The notes: generated by a model from the letters alone, not told the origin. DNA of 17,484 nucleotides from STC-113 sp964553745 (GCA_964553745.1 CAZKLD010000022.1:1-17484); one strand, 5' to 3'. Shown: positions 1 through 8,089, counted from the first letter of the stretch. A program made the numbers and translations.

Positions 1-32
1 TTCTTTTTATTATTAGTTTTTAACTTCCTTAT

Positions 33-128
33 ATGATAAGAATACAAAATAAAAATTATCAAGTTACCGATTGAAAATGATGAAATTGAGGCTCTTGAAT
101 TGTTATAATCAGATATTTGACTAATTAA
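33..128 (+). pseudogene. Remnant of the C-terminus of a glycine-rich surface protein
   Basis: With TGA read as Gly, this 31-codon frame ends in GKGGNGGSGIVIIRYLTN followed by TAA. The pattern GGxGGSGIVIIRY is a common C-terminal ending of glycine-rich repeat domains in surface or fibre-type proteins (family knowledge recalled, not searched). The frame is closed by a TAA at 21-23, so only the tail of such a domain survives, starting at an ATG at 33 that is probably not a true start. Five of its seven Gly codons are TGA. It is most likely a decayed gene end; it could also be a chance short ORF, but the motif match makes that less likely. Confidence 0.4.
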
Positions 129-187
129 CAATTATAATTTCGATATATCATGCATAAGTTCTTAAATTTTGTTCCAATTATTTTCTT

Positions 188-215
188 TTGACACTACCAA
201 GATATCTGCTAAAAT
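188..215 (+). promoter_or_regulatory. Sigma70-type promoter
   Basis: A perfect -35 box TTGACA lies at 188-193 and a -10 box TAAAAT at 210-215 (5 of 6 match to TATAAT), spaced by 16 bp. Transcription would start near 222. It sits upstream of a 24-codon ORF and a terminator, and ahead of the five-gene pilin-like array. Confidence 0.55.
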
Positions 216-245
216 ATCCCCGTTCAAATAAACAAAATCAGAATT

Positions 246-320
246 ATGTTCAACGCAAAAAACATAATATGTAATTTAGAGCAAGCTATCAAGCCTGAGA
301 CAGGGCTCTTCTTAAATTAG
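246..320 (+). CDS. 24-residue ORF, leader peptide or decayed prepilin start
   Basis: ATG at 246 opens a 24-codon frame (MFNAKNIICNLEQ..., ending TAG at 318). The first codons, ATGTTCAACGCAAA, match the start of the complete pilin-like gene at 5210, so this may be the stub of a lost pilin gene. It lies about 25 nt after a good promoter and directly before a terminator. The second half of the frame (278-309) can fold into a nested stem-loop, AGAGC with GCTCT outside and CCTG-AGA-CAGG inside. No ribosome binding site is visible. A leader peptide or a small RNA is equally possible. Confidence 0.3.
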   Translation: MFNAKNIICNLEQAIKPETGLFLN

Positions 321-324
321 CTTC

Positions 325-358
325 AAACCGAAAGGGATTATTCCTTCTCGGTTTTTTT
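325..358 (+). terminator. Rho-independent terminator before the pilin-like array
   Basis: The stem AAACCGA (325-331) pairs with TCGGTTT (348-354), extended inward by AAGG with CCTT, with a small bulge and a 7-nt loop. A run of T follows at 352-358. It ends the short unit that begins at the promoter near 188, and could act as an attenuator for the gene starting at 378, which has no other obvious promoter. Confidence 0.65.
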
Positions 359-545
359 ATTCTTTAATTTTAAAAATATGCACACCAAAATTAGTTGAAA
401 GTTAGATTATGAAACTTTCAATTCTCAAAAGGGATCCTTCAACCTCTCTCATCTGCGGAATCCACTCAGCCTGTCTGCCGGCAGGCAGGGATGACGCTAT
501 ACCAAAACTGCCCTCAACTCTAAACCCTCAGCCCTCACCTCTCGA
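354..545 (+). repeat. Leader repeat, copy 1 (palindrome-bearing, in coding frame)
   Basis: First of three copies of a leader repeat. The core common to all copies is 394-545 (152 bp, no indels among copies); homology with copy 3 extends upstream to 354. It contains an inverted repeat TTGAAAGTT/AACTTTCAA (395-403 and 413-421), a near-perfect 20-bp palindrome at 470-489 (one mismatch), and four degenerate heptamers CCCTCAA/CTCTAAA/CCCTCAG/CCCTCAC at 511-538. It is read in frame as the long N-terminal leader of the pilin-like protein and runs straight into the FTLVEL motif. Confidence 0.8.
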
Positions 546-1904
546 GCGTTTACGCTTGTAGAACTCATAGTAGTCATAGTCATCCTCGCGATCCTCTGAA
601 CAATCGCTTTCCTCTCATTTAATTCTCAATCAAGTTCAGCAAGAGATAGTTCTCGACTTGCTGATGTATCGAATATCAGGAAGGGAATAGAGACACAGGT
701 TGCAATGGGCGGAAACATCCCTATTCCAATGAATCCTGTTATCTATACTTGATGAACGGCTTGAACATGAGTAACCTGAGTTACGATCACCCAATGAATT
801 TTGAATAACACAAATCTTTCATCAATATCAGCATGAGTGAAGGATCCTTCTTGAAGCGAATATAAGTATTCCACTTTCTCTCAGTGATCAGCTGCCTTAT
901 ATTATCAGGTAGCTTTGGAGCTCGAGAATCCTACTTCTTTCAGGAATTCGGCCAATCCATTCCTCGGAGATGGTTTTACTAGTTTCTGAGATTCGGCAGC
1001 ATCAAAGACCGCAATGCTGAAATGAAGCTATAATTTTGATCCCTCATTGCCTTCATTATTCGTGCTTTCCGGATCGACTTCATCCGCAAGCTGATGAATC
1101 TTTAATTCTAATTTATGCTTCGTCATAGATTGATCGACAACCAATACTTTCTCTAATCCCACTAATTGCCTTCAGAAAAAGGATATGACTTTAAGTTCAT
1201 CCGATCCAAATCTTATTTGATATTGGGATATGGAGACAGCTTTCAGTTCTTGATGAAAGACATATCTCAAAGATTTAAGCGGTAATGGGAATAACTGAAA
1301 TATGAGTTGAGGCGTTGTGTGACTCGGGCAGACTTGATGAATCGTATGAAACGCATGAATATTTTATACCTGATGAATAGAAATCCCATACACCCCATCT
1401 TTAAACTCATCGAGATTTACAATCGAAACAACTTTCAAGACTCAATATATCTGAAGTTGAACATATTTTCAAAGCTTAATCAATAAATGGGACTGTTCTT
1501 CTTGAAGCTGCGCCCAAACCTGATCATTTTGGCTTTGATTGACAAACTTATATTGGAGCAACAGCATTGCTCTTTATTGGTATGATGATAATTTGAATTT
1601 TTTCTCATCAGATCAGATTCCTATCAATCAAAAATTTACTAATATCATTTGAAACGAAAACTGGTATTCAATTGTCCTAAGAAAAGATGTTAATAATGTC
1701 ACAGTATTTATAAACGGTACTATAGTGCTCCAACAAAATTCTATAAAAGAAATGGGGAATAGCTTTTATCCCCTTTATATAGGCACCTCATGACATACCC
1801 GTTCAGTTCAAGACTCACCATGAATAATGGACGATACGAAATTTTATAACAGAGCACTTTCTGATTATGAAATCCGTCAGCATTCTAAAACTATTTGATT
1901 ATAA
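378..1904 (+). CDS. Prepilin-like protein with C-terminal LamG domain (gene 1)
   Basis: A 508-residue type IV pilin-like protein (table 25). Residues 1-57 form an unusually long, repeat-derived leader. The prepilin motif A57-FTLVELIVVIVILAIL follows, with Glu at mature position 5, then the RDSSRLADVSNIRKG signature shared by all the pilin-like genes here. From about residue 280 there is a LamG / concanavalin-A-like domain: GYWDME, a DLSGNGNNG turn, and the typical ending DDTKFYNRALSDYEIRQ. The prepilin peptidase should cut after Ala57, leaving a membrane helix and a periplasmic or surface-exposed binding module. ATG at 378 is chosen because no other ATG, GTG or TTG lies in frame before the motif. 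LamG domains often bind glycans or proteins; the ligand here is unknown. Standard-code reading shatters the gene at dozens of TGA codons. Confidence 0.85.
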
Positions 1905-1926
1905 TCTTATTCCTAATAACCATCAT

Positions 1927-3642
1927 ATGCATTCAGAACTAAGAACTAAGAACTTAGAATCAAGACCAGATAGTTGAAAGTTAGATTATGAAACTTTCAA
2001 TTCTCAAAAGGGATCCTTCGACATCTCCGGTCTGCGGAATCCGCTCAGCCTGTCTGCCGGCAGGCAGGGATGACGCTATCCTAAAACTGCCCTCAACTCT
2101 AAAACCTCAGTCCTCAACCCTAGAGCGTTTACGCTCGTTGAGCTCATCGTCGTCATCGTAATTCTTGCAATCCTTGCGACGATAGCTTTTCTGAGCTTTT
2201 CATCCCAATCAGCATCTGCTAGGGATTCTACTCGTTTGGCTGATTTGTCGAATATCAGTAAATGACTTTGAGTGTTCCAAGCTACAGCCTGAACATACCT
2301 TTTGCCTGACGGTCCGATTACTGTCACAGCTTGAACATGATACATAATCTACCAGTGAGCAGCCTGATCAAGGCTACTGAGCATATTGCACTCGTCTGAT
2401 GCCAAGGATGCTTTGGATGGCAACTATTATTCCTATTCTCTGGATTCCACTAAAACTCACTATACCATTTGAGCCTTCCTTGAGAATCCTCCCATATCCT
2501 TCAGGCTCAATCCTTTGGATCTTTCTTTCCCACTTTCAAATGCACTCGATTACTCTAAAAGATACGCCTTCATCAAATGAGATCCTGTTTGAATACTCGT
2601 AGAATCATGAACTAACACCCCCATAGAACAGACTGTGGCTTCTTGAACCATTATTGATCTTTATTCAACATCGAAACAACTGAATCTGAATCTATCTAAA
2701 ACAAATACTGTAGTTTGAACCTGATTGATTGTCTGAGTGATACAGACTGCTCAAAATTGAAATTATTCGTCTAGTGCCCCAGCAAACTGCCCTATATGAT
2801 TCGTGTCAGTTCCATGAAATCAAGAATTCAATCAGCCAGGTTTTTGCGTGATGAAATATGAAGCAAAAGCTCTTAATTGAATCATAAATTCATGATTTAA
2901 CTGACATTCGTATTCATGAACTGATGTTGTAGTCAGTAATCCTCAGGATGTATCGATCGTAAATGTAACGCAGCCTCAAGCCATAACAGCATGTAGATCG
3001 ATGTGAGTCTGATATCATCTTATAACTGAAAACGAATGGATGACGATAGCGCGAAATATCGAGCTTTCTTCAAATAATTGGACTTCATGAATGGTTTGAA
3101 GCTGATACATTCATAACTGACACGTAAACAATAATCCTGCGGTTGCCCTGACGGGAAGCTCGGATGATTCGAACTGATTTTACTGAATCACATGATGAAC
3201 ATGAACAACATCAGCTTTTAATAACAAAAGGACTTTGACTTTATCTAATTGAAATGTTATTTGGGATTTTGCCTGAAATGTATGGGAACATGTCAATAAA
3301 GCAAATACCCTGGATGCAACCAATATAGACTCAAATAATTTCTCTCTAGAATCAGCATGTAATAATTGAACATGGGCTCAATGGAGCTGGTACTGAAACG
3401 ATTGAGTGGCAGAATGCCAGTTTCAGAATTGATACTTGAGAACTTCATACTGACCAGGCTGAGCCTACAATTCAAATCAATGAGTCTGAAGGATTTATGC
3501 GAATAATACCGAAGATAGAAATAATGTTTTTATAAGATGAGATAACTGGATGCATATGGGGAATGCTTGAATATATACTCTGAATCTCCAGCAGAGAGCT
3601 GTGGATTCCGACTATAGTGTAGGTTTCAGATGCACAAAATAA
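1927..3642 (+). CDS. Prepilin-like protein with FGE/C-type-lectin-like domain (gene 2)
   Basis: A 571-residue product starting 22 bp after gene 1. The leader (67 residues) begins with a heptamer-repeat segment and continues with leader repeat copy 2; the prepilin motif A67-FTLVELIVVIVILAIL is followed by the shared RDSTRLADLSNISKG stretch. The C-terminal part, from about residue 355, resembles the formylglycine-generating-enzyme-like / C-type lectin fold seen in bacterial surface proteins: YHLITENEWMTIARNIE, W..GHVNNNP, DFAGNVWEHVN, and the ending VGFRC. In such proteins the fold is a ligand-binding scaffold and not an enzyme. Glycine is encoded by TGA throughout, including the C-terminal domain, which contrasts with genes 4 and 5. 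The start is an ATG just upstream of the heptamer array; no Shine-Dalgarno is visible. Confidence 0.83.
1935..1962 (+). repeat. Heptanucleotide tandem repeat in gene 2 leader
   Basis: Units AGAACTA, AGAACTA, AGAACTT and a degenerate AGAATCA follow directly after the start codon of gene 2 (ATG at 1927). The unit length is not a multiple of three, so gain or loss of a unit would shift the frame of the gene. Confidence 0.7.
1973..2124 (+). repeat. Leader repeat, copy 2
   Basis: Same 152-bp core as copies 1 and 3, without indels. The inverted repeat TTGAAAGTT/AACTTTCAA is at 1974-2000, the 20-bp palindrome at 2049-2068 (one mismatch), and the heptamer series at 2090-2117. It is translated in the same frame as the other copies. 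The upstream homology shared by copies 1 and 3 is absent; the heptamer array takes its place. Confidence 0.8.
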
Positions 3643-3662
3643 TTAATCCATAAATCAGTTAA

Positions 3663-3854
3663 TTTTTATTCTTTAATTTTAAGAATATGCACACCAAAAT
3701 TACTTGAAAGTTAGATTATGAAACTTTCAATTCTCAAAAGGGATCCTTCGACTTCTCTCATCTGCGAAATACGCTCAGCCTGCCTGCCGGCAGGCAGGGA
3801 TGACACTATACCAAAACCGCCCTCAACTCTAAATCCTCAGCCCTCACCCCTCGA
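3663..3854 (+). repeat. Leader repeat, copy 3 (perfect 20-bp palindrome)
   Basis: Third copy, with the 152-bp core at 3703-3854 and upstream homology to copy 1 from 3663, so that both share the start codon region. The inverted repeat is at 3704-3730. The palindrome CCTGCCTGCCGGCAGGCAGG at 3779-3798 is perfect here. The heptamer series is at 3820-3847. It is translated in frame as the leader of gene 3. Confidence 0.8.
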
Positions 3855-5177
3855 GCGTTTACGCTTGTCGAACTCATCGTAGTCATCGTTATTCTCGCAA
3901 TTCTCGGCACGATCGCTTTCCTCTCATTTAATTCTCAATCTGCTTCTGCCCGGGATTCCACGAGATTGGCAGATATGAGCAACATAGCCAAATGACTGTC
4001 GGTCTTCAATGCTACATCAGGCAAGGTGCCGATGCCCGACTCCAAGATAGATATTTTAGCGTCAGGCGCTACCATATGATACCAATGATATGCAGCAACC
4101 AATGTCCTCAATATGATAAAGGTATCCAACGGATGAAAGGATCCGTTAGACACCACAACCCACTACACATATTCGACTAATCTTGCACAGAGCAGATTCC
4201 AGATATTATGATTCTTGGAAGACTGAAGCAATACTGCCTTGAGCATGATGCCTTTCAGACAGGAGATCCCCGCCTTCGCGAGGATGACAGAATTAGCGAC
4301 AGAGAGAGCTAGCGCCGACCCCTCCACTTATTCATGAAGATACGCAATCACAAAATGAGACCAATTATGAATACTTCTCAACAGTTCCACTTGGGTTCCA
4401 GCCCAAGCCATGAATGCCAATATAGATATCACAACAACGACTTGAAGCTATGTGGCACAATTTACAAATAAATATACAGTTACCGGAACAGGAGCAAAAC
4501 TCATAACATTGAAGTCAGCTTTTCTCCAAAAACCAGATCCGTTACTGCGCGATACTTCCCTTATCGGATATTGGGATATGGAAACTTTGATTAACAGTTG
4601 AATATTGGCCGACATGAGTTGAAATTGAAACTCCTTGAATGCAATTTGATGAGCTCAGGCGTGAAGTACTTCATGAAAAATAGGTTATGCGACAATATTT
4701 GATTGAACTGCCAAATACTACTCCTCGACCTCAACGATATACAATTTTTCATGAGATTTGACTATCATGGCTTGGGTTAAAACAAATACGGGATGAAGCA
4801 TAGTTTCAAAATCGACAACCTGGGATGATGGATATGAACTGCAAAGAATTTTCAATATCAATAATGATTTTTTGATGGTGACTTGATCGTGATCATGATT
4901 CAAAGAGATCCAATCACCTTATAATTCAGCTACTAGTGATTGGAAATTCGTAGCATGAATTCATAAATGAGATACCAATTCGATTTATATAGACTGAAAA
5001 ATAACATGAACGATTACAGGCAGCACTAATACAATAGCCCCTTCCGTTACCAGCTTCAAAATCGGCTCCCAAAATTGAACAACGAATAATTTCAATGGTA
5101 TAATAGACGAAGTCAGAATCTATACTAGGGCTCTTTCAGATTCCGAAGTTGCAGCCCTTTATGATGTAACCAAATAA
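3687..5177 (+). CDS. Prepilin-like protein with C-terminal LamG domain (gene 3)
   Basis: A 496-residue product, 44 bp after gene 2. The leader (57 residues) is repeat-derived; the prepilin motif A57-FTLVELIVVIVILAIL and the RDSTRLADMSNIAKG region follow. A middle part carries the in-frame 77-bp palindromic element (encoding EDGSNTALSMMPFRQEIPA and onward, from residue 178), then SGRYAITKGDQLGILLNSS. From about residue 290 there is a LamG domain: IGYWDMET, DMSGNGNSLN, GDLTIMAWVKT, FNGIIDEVRIYTRALSD. It is a paralogue of gene 1 in leader and C-terminus but of gene 5 in its middle region, so it looks mosaic. Expected location is membrane-anchored prepilin or assembled pilus/pseudopilus with the LamG module exposed. 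The ligand is not known. Confidence 0.85.
4218..4294 (+). repeat. In-frame 77-bp palindromic element, copy in gene 3
   Basis: Identical base for base to 5594-5670 and 7088-7164. Its core, ATCCCCGCCTTCGCGAGGAT, contains the 6-bp palindrome TCGCGA with partly complementary flanks and resembles the widespread dispersed bacterial repeat whose translation gives IPAFAGMT-like peptides; here it reads IPAFARMT. It lies in coding frame within a loop region of the pilin-like protein. Confidence 0.8.
4218..4450 (+). repeat. Long near-identical tract shared with gene 5
   Basis: These 233 bp align to 7088-7320 without gaps and with three mismatches that I can count. The flanking parts of the two genes are more diverged, and the downstream parts encode unrelated domains (LamG versus FISUMP). 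This suggests recent segmental duplication or gene conversion. Confidence 0.8.
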
Positions 5178-5209
5178 AAATCTAAGATAATATCATTAAC
5201 TATTGATTT

Positions 5210-6664
5210 ATGTTCAACGCAAATAACAGAGGTTTCACCCTAGTAGAGCTAATCGTAGTGATAGTTATTTTGGCAATCCTAGCAACAATAGCATTCCTTT
5301 CTTTTTCATCCCAATCAGCATCAGCTCGTGACTCGACAAGATTGGCAGATATGAGCAATATAGCCAAATGACTTTCCGTATTCAATGCGACTGTTGGAAA
5401 ATACCCGGCTCCAGAAGCTGCAATCGCAATCTACTCAGCCTGAGCTCAGATCTGACAGCAATGATATGCCGGAGCAAATGTGCTTAATATGATAAAGATA
5501 TCCAATGGATGAAAGGATCCTCTTGACGGAACCACTTACTATACATACCTTACGAATATAACAAATTCCAAATTCCAGCTCTTGTGATTCCTAGAAGACT
5601 GAAGCAATACTGCCTTGAGCATGATGCCTTTCAGACAGGAGATCCCCGCCTTCGCGAGGATGACAGAATTGGAAATGGAAAGCGCCAATGCAGATCCTTC
5701 CTCTTACTCCGGAAGATACATATTGACCAAGTGAGATTCTCTTTGAGTCATATTAAACAATGCGACTCAAGTTCCTGTCAATGCCACACCTTCAAGCTAT
5801 TCGACATGACTTGAGCTTAAGAACTATCAGAGTTCCGAGCTTATGGCATATGTTTCAAAGAACAACACACTGATATCAACTTGAACTATGATAGGATGAC
5901 TTGCTTGAATATATACTGCAGCATCGGCATGAAGCAAATACCCGGGATGCGATACCAATGATATCAAATTATCCAATTGACAGGTATGGTCTGCCTGTAA
6001 TGTCTGAGCCACGAACGCATGGAATAATCAGGCCGCGCTTACTAATTGCGGATGATGAGCATCTGACTGCGTAGAAAGCTCAAGATACATGATATGAAGC
6101 TATTTCCAATGGTGAAAGAATGCAGATGTCACCATTGCAGCACCTAACTCGACTCTTGCGCCTGCATGAACCTTGGCAAATACACAGACTTACACAGGAT
6201 TCATAGTGAACGCTTGATCTCCAGCAACTCAGGATAAATATGATTGGCTTGCAAATGCAGACAAAAATGACGATCTGTGGTGATGAAGCTGAACCACATC
6301 TTCAAGCTGAACTTACGCAAGCCAATGAAGTCCAACCACAATGCAATGACCTTGTGCAACCGGATACCATGTCCCTACGCAAAAAGAGTGGTGTTATGCA
6401 ACAATGAACCTGAACTGAAGTCTCACTTGCATCTGAGGATGGAAAAATGATGTGACTATCGCTTCAACGCTTAAATTGCCGCTTGCAGGCTACCGTGCTT
6501 ACTCTAATGCTGGCTTCAACTATCAGGGTGTCTACGGGTACTATTGGCAAGCATCGCCTAATGGCACCTATGCTTACGACGTGGAGATTGGCAGTACGCA
6601 GGTCTACCCGCTGATTAGCACTTACAGGGGGTACGGATTTTCCGTACGTTGCCTTAAGAATTAG
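5210..6664 (+). CDS. Prepilin-like protein with FISUMP C-terminal domain (gene 4)
   Basis: A 484-residue product with a short canonical leader, MFNANNRG, cut before FTLVELIVVIVILAIL (Gly8 at -1, Glu5 in the mature form). The shared RDSTRLADMSNIAKG region and the 77-bp palindromic element follow. From about residue 244 there is a Fib_succ_major (FISUMP) paralogous domain with a C-type-lectin-like layout: YPGCDTNDIKLSNGQVWSAC, SYFQWGKN, CATGYHVPTQKEWC, then AGYRAYSNAGFNYQG...YYW and YGFSVRCLKN. The N-terminal 425 residues use roughly thirty TGA and about a dozen GGN glycine codons; the last 59 codons use only GGN. This fold is a known target of diversity-generating retroelements. It starts 32 bp after gene 3; no ribosome binding site is seen. 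Confidence 0.85.
5594..5670 (+). repeat. In-frame 77-bp palindromic element, copy in gene 4
   Basis: Base-for-base identical to the copies in genes 3 and 5, although the flanking coding sequence of gene 4 differs from theirs on both sides (for example the codons immediately before and after). The reading frame is the same as in the other two genes. Confidence 0.8.
6485..6664 (+). other. Candidate variable region (lectin-fold C-terminus) of gene 4
   Basis: The last 59 codons of gene 4, from AGYR to the stop, have no TGA glycine codon (eight GGN instead) and look richer in G+C and in NNC/NNT codons than the rest of the gene. They align residue by residue with 7907-8089 of gene 5, with conserved anchors GYR, F, Y, G, W and YGFSVRC and scattered substitutions between them. 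Near the end, GTACGGA-TTT-TCCGTAC (6631-6647) forms a 7-bp stem. This is how a DGR variable region could look, but no template or reverse transcriptase is present to confirm it. Confidence 0.4.
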
Positions 6665-6703
6665 GAAATTAATCAAACTATTTTAATGCTTAATCTAATA
6701 TAT

Positions 6704-8089
6704 ATGTACAACGATAAATCCAAAGCCTTCACCCTCGTAGAGCTAATTGTCGTCATAGTAATCCTTGCCATACTCGCGACCATCGCTTTCCTTTCTTTTT
6801 CATCCCAATCAGCTTCTGCCCGGGATTCCACGAGATTGGCAGATATGAGCAACATAGCCAAATGACTTTCAGTCTTCAATGCAACTGCTGGAAAATACCC
6901 TTCTCCCGAAACTGCAATCACAATATACTCGTCCTGAACTCCAATATGACAGCAATGATATGCCTGAGAAAATGTCCTCAATATAATAAAGATATCCAAC
7001 GGATGAAAAGACCCTTTGGATACTTCCACTTATTACACTTATTCAACTAATCTGGCTCAGAGTAAATTCCAGATTTTATGATTTTTAGAAGACTGAAGCA
7101 ATACTGCCTTGAGCATGATGCCTTTCAGACAGGAGATCCCCGCCTTCGCGAGGATGACAGAATTAGGGACAGAGAGGGTTAGCGCCGACCCCTCCACTTA
7201 TTCATGAAGATACGCAATCACAAAATGAGACCAATTATGAATACTTCTCAACAGTTCCACTTGGGTTCCAGCCCAAGCCATGAATGCCAATATAGATATC
7301 ACAACAACGACTTGAAGCTATATAGCGCAATTCACAAATAAAGAAAAGATAACATGAACATGATCTGCCATATATGTGCTGAACAGCACAATGAAGATAT
7401 GATGATCCAAATTCCCATGATGCGACCAGTATGATATTGTCATCTGAAGCCAGACTTGGGCCGGATGCAATTCCACGCAATGAACATGAATCGAGTGGTG
7501 ATATAAAGATGATTGAAGCGCTTGAACCATTTCAGCCACAAATTGATGCTATAATTATGCCTGAGCTGAAGATGAAGCCAATTGCCTTGCCACGAATCCT
7601 GCAATGGCAAGCAATTCAAAAGAGAAATCGTGGTCGATAGCTTCTTGAGTAAATTGAACTGTAGATAATGTATGGTGAAAAATATACACATGGTCACAAG
7701 CAACGCAAGCCAACAATGCTTGTCCTTCAAGATGGCATCTTCCTAGTGATCAGGAATGGACAACACTTGAACTATCTTTGGCTCCCACTTGTTCAGATAT
7801 TGCTTCAGAAAATACTTGGAGGTGTAGTGCCAATTGACTTGGATGGCCTTGAAATACCTCAAAAACTACTTTAAACAATATAGTTCAAGCACTGAAAATC
7901 CCACTCTGAGGTTACCGCAATACCGATGGTTCTACTTTCAGCTATCGCGGTTACCATACCCGCTTATGGTCTAGTTCTGCCAGTGGCTCTACTGCTAATA
8001 GCAGGGCCTTGGATTGGGGTGCTACGGGAGTTCACCGTTCTCTGCTCGATAAGGCTTACGGGTTTTCAGTAAGGTGTATAAAGGATTAA
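6704..8089 (+). CDS. Prepilin-like protein with FISUMP C-terminal domain (gene 5)
   Basis: A 461-residue product, 39 bp after gene 4. The leader MYNDKSKA precedes FTLVELIVVIVILAIL; an in-frame ATG at 6686 would add six residues. The middle region carries the 77-bp element and the long tract shared with gene 3. From about residue 237 there is a FISUMP domain: FPGCDQYDIVIGSQTWAGC, GKIYTWSQATQANN, ACPSRWHLPSDQEW, then GGYRNTDGSTFSYRG, LW, and YGFSVRCIKD. The paired cysteines suggest disulfides outside the cytoplasm. As in gene 4, the final 60 codons avoid TGA for glycine, apart from one at their very first codon. It is the last gene of the plus-strand array and is followed by a palindromic structure and then the rpoBC promoter. 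Confidence 0.85.
7088..7164 (+). repeat. In-frame 77-bp palindromic element, copy in gene 5
   Basis: Identical to 4218-4294 and 5594-5670 and read in the same frame. Here it forms the start of the 233-bp tract shared with gene 3. Confidence 0.8.
7907..8089 (+). other. Candidate variable region (lectin-fold C-terminus) of gene 5
   Basis: The C-terminal 60 codons run from GGYR to the stop. After the first codon (TGA) all seven glycines are GGN. The segment aligns with 6485-6664 of gene 4. A stem CTTAC/GTAAG (8055-8059 and 8069-8073) sits at the codons for YGFSVR, the same place as the stem in gene 4. Synonymous differences at the conserved anchors (CGC versus CGT, TCA versus TCC) show that the two regions were not recently copied from one template. 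Confidence 0.35.

Noticed and set aside
354..3854. Insertion sequence or transposon
   Set aside because: The repeats are short, carry no transposase frame and show no target-site duplication that I can identify.
6464..7029. Minus-strand ORFs opposite genes 4 and 5
   Set aside because: Antisense shadows: the plus strand encodes the prepilin motif and FISUMP endings there, and the minus frames contain no recognisable domain.
4218..7164. CRISPR array from three identical repeats
   Set aside because: The repeats are 77 bp, more than 1 kb apart, in coding frame, and lack regular spacers.
7431..7874. Two standard-code plus-strand ORFs (7431-7640 and 7668-7874)
   Set aside because: They lie in other frames inside the FISUMP domain of gene 5 and show no motif of their own.
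378..8089. Region as a set of pseudogenes full of stop codons
   Set aside because: Reading TGA as Gly gives five uninterrupted frames with coherent domains and family endings; only TAA and TAG end genes.
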